Source: Opacimonas sp014872805
GTDB lineage: Bacteria > Pseudomonadota > Gammaproteobacteria > Enterobacterales > Alteromonadaceae
Direction: 5' to 3'
DNA: 8,205 bases
NCBI GenBank assembly: GCA_014872805.1
Contig: WKFN01000001.1
Span: forward strand, 1 to 8,205
Below the pieces are notes generated by a model. That model was not told the origin of the DNA, made no database searches, and saw only the letters and a list, made by a program, of their open reading frames with translations. How positions within the stretch are numbered: position 1 is the first letter of the stretch; each line of letters begins with the position of its first letter. Both the position numbers and the translations under genes were made by a program. Below, piece after piece: positions 1 through 5,257 of the stretch.

Positions 1-135
1 CGCTTGTTTCAGCAGTCGATTAAAACCGATGCGCTGCCATGCTTTGCTAAACAGATTATCCACTTGAACATCGTGGCGGCTTAAATACTCAGCGGTGAGC
101 GATGGCAAAACAGAAGAGGTTGTGTCAGAATTCAT
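1..135 (-). CDS. Transposase, N-terminal fragment (IS4-like), cut by window edge
   Basis: An ATG at 133-135 opens a frame that stays open for 45 codons to base 1. It reads MNSDTTSSVLPSLTAEYLSR and later AWQRIGFNRLLKQA. The short polar head followed by a 'hxxFxKAWxxxGFxxLLKxA' segment is how I remember several gammaproteobacterial IS4-family DDE transposases beginning. The family call is from memory, and the catalytic part lies outside the window. A good extended -10 sits 44 bp upstream. The gene points out of the window and lies immediately downstream of a broken tyrosine recombinase on the same strand, which fits an IS inserted into that gene. It could instead be another transposase family. 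Confidence 0.55.
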   Translation of the reverse strand, partial: MNSDTTSSVLPSLTAEYLSRHDVQVDNLFSKAWQRIGFNRLLKQA

Positions 136-178
136 ACATAGCCTTGGGTGGGTGTTTTGTTTTGTCTAGTTAACTAAC

Positions 179-187
179 ATTATACCA
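179..187 (-). promoter_or_regulatory. Extended -10 promoter element for the left-edge transposase
   Basis: On the minus strand the bases read TGGTATAAT, a perfect extended -10 (TGnTATAAT), 44 bp before the transposase ATG. No good -35 is visible at 17 bp, where the sequence is AAATAA. Extended -10 promoters often lack a -35, so initiation here is plausible. It is a sequence match only. Confidence 0.5.
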
Positions 188-222
188 CGAAAAGGCTATT
201 TTTATTTATATTATTCAGTAAC

Positions 223-786
223 TTAAGCTGTATTTTTTGCTGTTTTTGAACCCCGAAACTTGAGCTTTAAGTGTCCGGTAATATGACTCCCTGATAACTT
301 ACTTTCAATTAAGTAAGTTTGAAAACGCTCAAGCTCTACGACTTTAACTTCATCAAGATACTGATCACCAAAAACTGGTTGTATACGTAAGCGCCACATC
401 GACTCAATATTCCTAAATGTGCGCAATCGGGTTTTGACATGTGGCCAATAATACTGCTCCCAAAACGCATTCAAGCTCAACATTGACATATGACTCGTCT
501 GGGTAATGGGTGGTAAAAGGGGCGTATGAGGAGATTGGCTGGATTGTGGGATGATCTGAGCCACTTTTTGTAATGCCTCTTCCAATGAAAGCCTATCGGA
601 ACGTCCTAAGTTATAGTCTTTTTCTTTGGTGCGGTAGCGATATGTCCCCACCCCTTTTGACGTCTGACGTATCTCGATGCGAAAGCCTTTCGGTAAATTG
701 TCCGCTCGATACTCCGCCTTAATCTTGTCCTTTGGTGTGGGTAAATTATCAATAAAAGCTTGGTCAATATATGAGTATTTCATCAT
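223..786 (-). CDS. Truncated tyrosine recombinase (phage integrase-like), no catalytic domain
   Basis: From the ATGATG at 781-786 the product is 187 aa. A GGAG motif at 790-793 lies 3 and 6 bp from the two ATGs, so the second may be preferred; the frame is open further upstream to 924 but that part overlaps the recombinase gene. Residues about 1-70 resemble the arm-binding N-terminus of P4/lambda-type integrases (GFRIEIRQTSKG, then YRYRTKEKDYNLGR). Residues about 105-165 look like the SAM-like core-binding domain (SLNAFWEQYYWPHVKTR, then IQPVFGDQYLDEV). The protein then ends in a basic tail (KFRGSKTAKNTA), so the whole catalytic domain with its R-H-R-Y residues is missing. An IS-type transposase follows 88 bp downstream. 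The simplest reading is that IS insertion cut the gene and supplied a new stop. It may still bind DNA as a shortened protein, but it cannot recombine. Confidence 0.6.
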   Translation of the reverse strand: MMKYSYIDQAFIDNLPTPKDKIKAEYRADNLPKGFRIEIRQTSKGVGTYRYRTKEKDYNLGRSDRLSLEEALQKVAQIIPQSSQSPHTPLLPPITQTSHMSMLSLNAFWEQYYWPHVKTRLRTFRNIESMWRLRIQPVFGDQYLDEVKVVELERFQTYLIESKLSGSHITGHLKLKFRGSKTAKNTA

Positions 787-823
787 TATCTCCGGTATAA
801 AATGTTGTTTAATGCTTTGAATG

Positions 824-847
824 AAAAGGCAGGGGTGAGCCTGCCTT
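824..847 (-). terminator. Hairpin terminator after the serine recombinase gene
   Basis: Read leftward, AAGGCAGG and CCTGCCTT form a perfect 8-bp stem around a 6-base loop, ending in TTTT (two of the Ts are in the stem). It begins 6 bp after the recombinase stop codon. The T-run is short, so termination may be partial, letting some transcription reach the integrase remnant. Confidence 0.6.
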
Positions 848-853
848 GTATGA

Positions 854-1525
854 TTAAGCCTGACGCAGTAGTCGTGACACGATGGCACTGCTGAAAGGCT
901 TGTTACGATAACTGCATAACCCACGTTGATTGAGTAAGTGGGCTAGTTCGACCGTATTGGCTTGCGGGTACTGAGCTTGCAGATGATGGATGACCTTGAT
1001 GATTTTTTGTCGCCAAGCGCCTTGAGCAGACGTACGAGCTTGAGTTGCAGAAATAGTGTCAGTATTACGACAACGCTCAAGTTGGGGGTTACCCAATTTC
1101 ACACCACGCAACTTTGCCGCACTAAGGGCTGCTTTAGTTCGTTGCGAAATCATCTGCGCTTCATGTTGGGCCATTGCAGCCAAGATATGAATCGTCAGTT
1201 GGTCGATGTCAGGGAAATCAGCGAGTTTAAAGCGGACCCCTTTTTTCTGTAAGTCAGTAATAAAGTGTAAGTCTCGGCTTAGCCTATCTAGTTTAGCCAC
1301 TAACAAAACAGCATTAGCCAGTTGAGCATATTCCACAGCCCTTTCAAACTCTGGACGGTCAGAGGCTTTGCCCGAACCAACCTCTGTATACTCAGCCACT
1401 AAGATGCCATTGTGTAGCCTTAGAAAATCACTTATGGCCTGTTTTTGAGCTTGCATTCCTAAGCCAGCTTTTCCTTGCTTCACCGTCGAGACTCGGTAAT
1501 AAGCCACATAGTTAATTTGACTCAT
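854..1525 (-). CDS. Serine recombinase (resolvase/invertase family)
   Basis: A 223-aa site-specific recombinase. The N-terminal catalytic domain (about residues 5-145) has the nucleophile region YYRVSTVKQ with the likely catalytic Ser13. It also has KLDRLSRD at 78-85, the conserved arginine-rich active-site motif, and the long helix around LAAMAQHEAQMISQRTKAAL (114-133) that leads to the DNA-binding part. The C-terminal region (about 170-223) looks like a small helix-turn-helix. Length fits small resolvases and invertases, not large phage serine integrases. An AAGGAG motif at 1532-1537, 6 bp before the ATG, supports the start. The ATG overlaps the stop of the upstream small ORF (ATGA), suggesting coupled translation. 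It could resolve cointegrates or invert a segment; no target site was identified. Confidence 0.9.
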   Translation of the reverse strand: MSQINYVAYYRVSTVKQGKAGLGMQAQKQAISDFLRLHNGILVAEYTEVGSGKASDRPEFERAVEYAQLANAVLLVAKLDRLSRDLHFITDLQKKGVRFKLADFPDIDQLTIHILAAMAQHEAQMISQRTKAALSAAKLRGVKLGNPQLERCRNTDTISATQARTSAQGAWRQKIIKVIHHLQAQYPQANTVELAHLLNQRGLCSYRNKPFSSAIVSRLLRQA

Positions 1526-1683
1526 GCCTTACTCCTTTTGGCACTCTTATAAAATCGATGGATTTTCGTAATGAGCAAAATAAGCAAGCTGAACATACCA
1601 AACATGCACTGGCTTAGACGCTCTAGTGCGAGAGGTTTGGTACAAATGAGGTAAATAGTAAATAATGATAGTATCAAGAACAT
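1522..1683 (-). CDS. Putative small membrane protein upstream of the recombinase
   Basis: A 53-aa frame starting MFLILSLFTIYLIC, with a second hydrophobic run MFGMFSLLILLITKI and a basic tail (KIHRFYKSAKRSKA). Two transmembrane helices with an Arg/Lys-rich C-terminus are likely. A GTG at 1714-1716 would add 11 residues, but the ATG at 1681-1683 is better placed behind AAAGGA (8 bp spacing). Its TGA overlaps the recombinase ATG in an ATGA arrangement, typical of real coupled genes. I do not recognise a family. The main evidence is overlap, ribosome site and hydrophobic pattern; a chance ORF is possible. A longer overlapping frame (1547-1759) lacks these signs. Confidence 0.45.
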   Translation of the reverse strand: MFLILSLFTIYLICTKPLALERLSQCMFGMFSLLILLITKIHRFYKSAKRSKA

Positions 1684-1788
1684 CTTTGGTTTCCTTTGAA
1701 TGTGATACACCCACACCAGAAAAATGCATAACGCTAAAAGGACATTTAGTGATATGCATTGGTTGGGGTGGGCAAGTTTGTTGATGAT

Positions 1789-2187
1789 TTAAGACGTCGT
1801 CTTGTTAGGGACAACTGCGTGGTTTTTACAGATGGCGTCGAGGTTGCCAATTTGGTGTCGATAAACATGCTTTGAGGATGGGCAAAGCATGCCTTCTTGA
1901 CGTAATACCGCTGCTAAAAAAGAAGCGTTATTTGCGCTTTTTCCAACAAACAAGCAATTGAATACCGTTGAGCTAAATACTTTCTCTGTTGGGAGTTTCT
2001 GCAAAACATCTTTGATAGCTGTTATAGCAATGATGTCCGGGCTAAAAAACCCACCTCCAGAGTTCGATACAAAGCGCAAATAGATATTCTGTTTGTCATC
2101 ATGCAGGATGTCGTAGTTAAGCTTTGCATGTGAACGTGTGTTGAGTAGACGGCATTGTCCCGATGATATTAGAGTATAACCCTCCAT
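1789..2187 (-). CDS. Hypothetical protein, 132 aa, with HDD...GGGFF motif
   Basis: Not recognised as a known family. The ATG at 2185-2187 is chosen because a near-perfect ribosome site, GAGGAGGT, lies 5 bp upstream; the frame runs further up to 2286 but that part overlaps the preceding gene. The product looks soluble, with no signal peptide or membrane helix. Residues 29-48 (HDDKQNIYLRFVSNSGGGFF) match a segment at the C-terminal end of the upstream gene product with identical spacing: HDD, Y, N, GGG and F are shared. The rest is mixed alpha/beta in appearance, with a cysteine at about 12. The gene follows the upstream ORF by 1 bp, so the two are surely co-transcribed and probably act together. 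Function unknown; candidates such as a plasmid accessory, antidefence or toxin-antitoxin role are speculation. Confidence 0.7.
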   Translation of the reverse strand: MEGYTLISSGQCRLLNTRSHAKLNYDILHDDKQNIYLRFVSNSGGGFFSPDIIAITAIKDVLQKLPTEKVFSSTVFNCLFVGKSANNASFLAAVLRQEGMLCPSSKHVYRHQIGNLDAICKNHAVVPNKTTS

Positions 2188-2188
2188 G

Positions 2189-2500
2189 TTAGACCTCCTC
2201 AGCGTGTAAGATGAGTAAAAACACACCGCCCCCGGCATTACCGGTGATCTGACAGTAAAGTGAACATCCATCATCATGCTCGACAAAGTCCGGCTCTAAT
2301 AAACAGCGAGTTTGAGCATCCGTCAAAACAGTTGGATAGTCTGATAACTGAATATGCAAGCAGCATTTGGTGTCATGCCAGAATGCTTTTGCCTCCTGCA
2401 TATTATCAAAAGGCGTTACGATGACATCATGTAATAACCGATGTGCATGACTAGAGATTGCCATAGGGGTATCCCACGGCCAAGTGTATATTGTATACAT
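2189..2500 (-). CDS. Hypothetical protein, 103 aa, with HDD...GGGVF motif
   Basis: First gene of the leftward run. The ATG at 2498-2500 has an AGGA motif about 8 bp upstream. The product begins MYTIYTWPWDTPMAISSH, is rich in His, Cys and Trp, and has no signal peptide or clear membrane helix. Residues 75-94 (HDDGCSLYCQITGNAGGGVF) align without gaps to residues 29-48 of the next protein, so the two are probably diverged relatives or share a domain. The motif sits at the C-terminal end here and near the N-terminus in the partner. The stop lies 1 bp before the partner's ATG. I do not recognise the family. It is transcribed divergently from the polymerase-like gene. Confidence 0.7.
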   Translation of the reverse strand: MYTIYTWPWDTPMAISSHAHRLLHDVIVTPFDNMQEAKAFWHDTKCCLHIQLSDYPTVLTDAQTRCLLEPDFVEHDDGCSLYCQITGNAGGGVFLLILHAEEV

Positions 2501-2692
2501 AAGGTATTCCTATAAATGAATAAGATGGAGCAGTGCACGTAATGAAATACCGTGCTCTGTTTGGAAGGAGTTTTCCGATATAGATACTGATTTTTTCTCA
2601 GTTTAAATAATCAGTTTTTGCGAGCATCTCTGATTATGTTTATTCTATAGCGATACCTATTTTGTAATCTGCATGAACAGTAAGGAGCTGAG
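2501..2692. promoter_or_regulatory. Divergent intergenic control region
   Basis: 192 bp between the leftward accessory genes and the rightward polymerase-like gene. It holds ACTGA at 2586-2590, TCAGT at 2598-2602 and TCAGT at 2611-2615, so the first two form an inverted repeat. CTGATT (2587-2592) and AATCAG (2609-2614) form a second inverted pair. An imperfect dyad lies at 2528-2557, with arms GCACG (2535-2539) and CGTGC (2551-2555) and outer GAGCA/TGCTC. These are plausible operator sites for a shared regulator, but no regulator gene is evident nearby. I could not pick a convincing minus-strand promoter. Confidence 0.4.
2618..2646 (+). promoter_or_regulatory. Possible sigma70 promoter for the polymerase-like gene
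   Basis: TTGCGA at 2618-2623 (4 of 6 to TTGACA) and TATTCT at 2641-2646 (4 of 6 to TATAAT), separated by exactly 17 bp. It lies 47 bp before the start codon and just downstream of the TCAGT repeats, which could therefore affect it. This is a weak match. Confidence 0.35.
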
Positions 2693-2695
2693 TTG
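2683..2695 (+). promoter_or_regulatory. Ribosome binding site that fixes a TTG start
   Basis: AGGAG at 2683-2687 is 5 bp before TTG at 2693-2695. An in-frame TAA at 2681-2683 overlaps this site, so no upstream start is possible and the next in-frame ATG is hundreds of bases away. The TTG start is therefore well determined. Confidence 0.7.
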
Positions 2696-4201
2696 ATTGA
2701 TAAACTCGATAGACGCTTTGATTGGTACCCAATATTTACCAACAAGAGTATCAATAAGCTGGTGGATGAATTAGCCAATACCAGTGTTGAACTATTGAAT
2801 AAATCTCAGCGAGGGGGAAATGCTCAAAAGCGACGAGTTGCATTGGAAGACATTGCCAGACATCTGATATGCGCACTATATATTAACTACCAAGAAAAGC
2901 ACTACCACAAGCAAGAAAAGCTCATCAGTATCCCTTTGCACAAGCGCCATTACCACCTCACTGACCCCAACAAGATCCCTTATGTCTACCCCAACAAAGT
3001 CGAAGCGGTCTTTAAGGCGCTTGATAGATTAGGTTGGATAACGATACAAAAAGGTCAATATCGCTCCTCAGGTCAATCCAAAGTCACGGTTTTTAAAGCA
3101 ACACAAATACTGGAAACGGCCTTTTCTCAGTTAAACATACACTGGCTTGCACAACAGCCCATGCCAATGCAAAGAGGCGTTGAAATCAGAGACAAAGACA
3201 AAACAGATAAGGCCGTTGCTATTGCTCATACCCTCCCCAATCTTGACCATGAAAAATTGCACACATATCAACAAAACCTGGCGAAGATAAATGGCCACCT
3301 TGTACAACAGTGCATCCACCTTGATGCCACGGACGAGCAGCTCAGGCAAATACTGACACGTGAGCATGTTGACCAACGCACTCAACAACGTTACCAACAC
3401 CATATAGATATCAATATGGTGCAATTACGACGCATATTTGCAAAAGGACGTTTAGATAGAGGGGGGCGATTTTACGGAGGCTGGTGGCAAGGGGTATCAT
3501 CAGAGCACCGCCCAGTCATTCGGATCAACAACCGCAAGACCATCGAAATAGATTTCAGTGGAATTGCCATCAATATAATATATGCACTTAATAAGACATG
3601 CCTGCTTCCTGAAATAGATGTATATGATATTGGATTACCAAACTGGGAGGGGAAAGAGGATAGACGTCGCCCTGTGATAAAAAAGGCCTTTAATGCGTTT
3701 ATCAATGATGAAAAGGGACATTATCGATTAAGTGGAAAAGACATTAAGGCCCTCGGGTGTAACACTAAGGAACTGAAAGAAAAAATCATACTCACCCACC
3801 CTGTTATAGAATCCATATTCAGTACACAAATAGGCCTAGAGGCTCAGTATTACGATAGCTGTGTGGCAGAAGATATCATGCTGTCCCTCTTGGCACTTGG
3901 GATAACCTGCTTGCCCATTCATGACAGCTTTATTGTGACAGCATCACACTGGGATATCCTACAAACACAGATGCAACAAAGCTTTAAGAAAATAATGGGT
4001 GTGGAGATAACAGTAAAACCAGAGGTTATTAAGTCACACCGCACTTTGCATATCCAGAATAAAGATATGGCACTCAGGCCACCTCATGAGGACATCCTAT
4101 CAACACAAGAACTTAATCAAGCATTCCTGTTTAAGCAAGAGGGAAACCTCATGCAGAGATATTATGATAGCTATACTGATATCAAGGGAGAGGATATTTA
4201 G
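2693..4201 (+). CDS. Polymerase-like protein of mobile elements (family A palm motifs)
   Basis: 502 aa, TTG start. The N-terminal half (about 1-250) is basic and helical and I cannot assign it. From about 251 the sequence looks like a single-subunit polymerase palm. GRLDRGGRFYGGWWQ (252-266) precedes EIDFSG (285-290), which resembles motif A with Asp287. R326-x3-K330-x3-N334 loosely resembles the motif B (O-helix) R-x3-K-x3-F pattern with the aromatic replaced. PIHDSF (408-413) resembles motif C with His410-Asp411, as in family A DNA polymerases (HDE) and T7-type RNA polymerases (HDSFG). The order and spacing of A, B and C fit. No exonuclease, primase or helicase motifs were seen. Similar GRFYGGWWQ proteins, as I remember them, are annotated as hypothetical next to integrases. 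A replication or repair role for the element is inferred. Length and spacing argue against a broken gene. Confidence 0.6.
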   Translation: MIDKLDRRFDWYPIFTNKSINKLVDELANTSVELLNKSQRGGNAQKRRVALEDIARHLICALYINYQEKHYHKQEKLISIPLHKRHYHLTDPNKIPYVYPNKVEAVFKALDRLGWITIQKGQYRSSGQSKVTVFKATQILETAFSQLNIHWLAQQPMPMQRGVEIRDKDKTDKAVAIAHTLPNLDHEKLHTYQQNLAKINGHLVQQCIHLDATDEQLRQILTREHVDQRTQQRYQHHIDINMVQLRRIFAKGRLDRGGRFYGGWWQGVSSEHRPVIRINNRKTIEIDFSGIAINIIYALNKTCLLPEIDVYDIGLPNWEGKEDRRRPVIKKAFNAFINDEKGHYRLSGKDIKALGCNTKELKEKIILTHPVIESIFSTQIGLEAQYYDSCVAEDIMLSLLALGITCLPIHDSFIVTASHWDILQTQMQQSFKKIMGVEITVKPEVIKSHRTLHIQNKDMALRPPHEDILSTQELNQAFLFKQEGNLMQRYYDSYTDIKGEDI

Positions 4202-4359
4202 TATTCATTTTCTTTAAATACTATTAAATATTAAAGAGAATAATAAGAATAACTCCCCTAATGTTCTCTTAGTAGCACTAAGGGGCTACTAATGGTCCCT
4301 AATGAAAGCCTAGGGATGCCTAAGGCTACCTCATTAGTGGCCCCAACTTTGTAATAAGG
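4202..4359. repeat. Hairpin-rich spacer with CTAATG repeats
   Basis: This 158-bp stretch has no gene. CTAATG occurs directly at 4258-4263, 4289-4294 and 4299-4304, and inverted (CATTAG) at 4332-4337; the first and third are part of the longer direct repeat CCCTAATG (4256-4263, 4297-4304). Stems include TTAGTAGC/GCTACTAA (4269-4276 and 4285-4292), TCCCTA/TAGGGA (4296-4301 and 4311-4316), and nested CTAATGA+AGCCT with AGGCT+TCATTAG (4299-4337). None ends in a T-run on the plus strand, so they are not classic terminators. It could be a recombination site, an origin-like iteron cluster or the end of the element carrying the polymerase-like gene. Confidence 0.5.
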
Positions 4360-4447
4360 GTAAGCGTCCGAGCGTAATCGTACGGTCATTACATCTTTAT
4401 TCGCCTCATAAATCTGTCATCCTGTCATTTTCATAGTTGAGGTGATT

Positions 4448-4846
4448 ATGTCAGAAATCAAGCAACCAACTTCGCGTAGGGTGTTTTCCCCTGAGTACAA
4501 AATGCACATCGTCAATGAGGTTACACAAGGCACAATGTCTGTATCTGTCATTTCACGACAATTCGATATCAATCACAATCAGATTTTTCGTTGGATGCGC
4601 GAAGCAAGAGACGGTAAAGCCTCTTGGGTCACAAAAGCCAAGCAAACAACGGAATTAGTTGTCCCTGAGTCGGCTGTAGCAGAGACTTTATTACCGGTCA
4701 CCGTTGTGTCTGAGCCAGTTAAACCGTCAGTTTCCCCAGCGCCAACTGCTGCATCAATGCACATTGAATTACGTAATGGGCATCGGATTGTGTTTCTCAA
4801 CGACAATCCCAGCATAATCAAAGCCGTGGTTGAGGCGCTGGCATGA
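4448..4846 (+). CDS. tnpA: IS66-family accessory protein TnpA
   Basis: 132 aa. The N-terminal third (RRVFSPEYKMHIVNEV, then SVISRQFDINHNQIFRWMRE) is a helix-turn-helix of the type found in IS66 Orf1/TnpA and IS3-type OrfA proteins. The middle is a low-complexity Val/Pro/Ala linker, and the end (MHIELRNGHRIVFLNDNPSI) is the short beta region usual for this family. ATG at 4448 follows the Shine-Dalgarno-like TGAGGTG at 4438-4444; an in-frame GTG at 4442 lies inside that site and is not a likely start. The stop overlaps the tnpB ATG. Together with TnpB it is needed for transposition in the family, but its partner TnpC is lost here. Confidence 0.88.
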   Translation: MSEIKQPTSRRVFSPEYKMHIVNEVTQGTMSVSVISRQFDINHNQIFRWMREARDGKASWVTKAKQTTELVVPESAVAETLLPVTVVSEPVKPSVSPAPTAASMHIELRNGHRIVFLNDNPSIIKAVVEALA

Positions 4847-5190
4847 TTGGCTTATCTCACGATGTGCGCATTTGGTTATGTGCAGGTCACACGGATATGC
4901 GCAAAGGCTTTGATGGTTTATCCGCTATTGCCCAGCATGTTTTAGACAAAGATCCATTTAATGGCCATGTCTTTGTGTTTCGTGGTAAACGTGGCGATAG
5001 GGTCAAATTGTTGTGGTGGGATGGCCAAGGACTGTGCCTGTATTATAAGCGTTTGGAGCAAGGCCGTTTTGTCTGGCCTGGCGCACAATCGGGTGCGGTG
5101 CATCTGTCCCATGCGCAATTATCCATGTTATTAGAAGGCATCGATTGGCGTCCTCCGGCAAGGCGTTATCGCCCACAGCACAGCGCTTAA
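4843..5190 (+). CDS. tnpB: IS66-family accessory protein TnpB (Orf2)
   Basis: 115 aa, the normal full length for IS66 Orf2 proteins. It has the family signatures HTDMRKGFDGLSA, HVFVFRGKRGDRVKLLWWDG and LCLYYKRLEQGRFVWP, and the usual end MLLEGIDWRPPARRYRP. The start is fixed by the ATGA overlap with tnpA. The stop is intact, so the break with tnpC lies just beyond the gene. The biochemical role of TnpB is not well understood even in complete elements. Confidence 0.95.
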   Translation: MIGLSHDVRIWLCAGHTDMRKGFDGLSAIAQHVLDKDPFNGHVFVFRGKRGDRVKLLWWDGQGLCLYYKRLEQGRFVWPGAQSGAVHLSHAQLSMLLEGIDWRPPARRYRPQHSA

Positions 5191-5213
5191 ACAGCGTAAA
5201 ATCAGCGTCCGCA
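5181..5213 (+). repeat. Three 11-bp spaced CAGCG repeats at the tnpB/rhs junction
   Basis: CAGCG occurs at 5181, 5192 and 5203, each exactly 11 bp apart, with TTAAA or TAAAA following the first two. The series spans the tnpB stop codon and the first bases of rhs-like coding sequence. It may be a scar of slippage or of the join itself; chance is possible for so short a repeat. Confidence 0.4.
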
Positions 5214-5257
5214 GATTAGCCGATACAACACACCCTGCGTTTACTTATGCCAAAGAG

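Larger units (their letters stand above)
4360..5190 (+). mobile_element. IS66-family element, truncated (left end, tnpA, tnpB; tnpC missing)
   Basis: The sequence from 4360, GTAAGCGTCCGAGCGTAATC, matches the usual IS66-family terminus (GTAAGCG...). It is followed by the normal tnpA and tnpB genes with their ATGA overlap. IS66 elements normally continue into a large DDE transposase gene of roughly 500 codons; here the sequence instead enters rhs coding DNA within about 30 bp of the tnpB stop. No matching right terminus is seen downstream. The 8 bases before the left end are TAATAAGG; the family makes 8-bp target duplications, but the other copy cannot be checked. The element is unlikely to move on its own. 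Confidence 0.8.

Noticed and set aside
962..1252. 96-aa plus-strand frame opposite the serine recombinase
   Set aside because: Antisense to a clear recombinase gene, with no family features.
1547..1759. 70-aa minus-strand frame overlapping the putative membrane peptide
   Set aside because: Different frame, no ribosome site, no recognisable pattern; the overlapping 53-aa frame has better support.
1723..1760. Inverted AATGCAT/ATGCATT pair upstream of the membrane peptide, considered as an operator
   Set aside because: Only 7 bp, self-palindromic 6-mer core, no promoter clearly placed beside it.
1790..1802. AAGAC-GTC-GTCTT palindrome at the end of the 132-aa gene, considered as a terminator
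   Set aside because: Three-base loop, short stem and no T-run following it.
2673..2696. A 7-codon leader peptide (MNSKELS) whose stop overlaps the TTG start of the polymerase-like gene
   Set aside because: No ribosome site precedes its ATG, and it contains the AGGAG motif needed by the main gene; probably chance.
3131..3705. Two minus-strand frames opposite the polymerase-like gene
   Set aside because: Antisense to a long coherent gene, with no motifs or ribosome sites noted.
4202..4359. CTAATG repeats considered as a CRISPR array
   Set aside because: Units are 6-8 bp with irregular spacing and mixed orientation, unlike CRISPR repeats.
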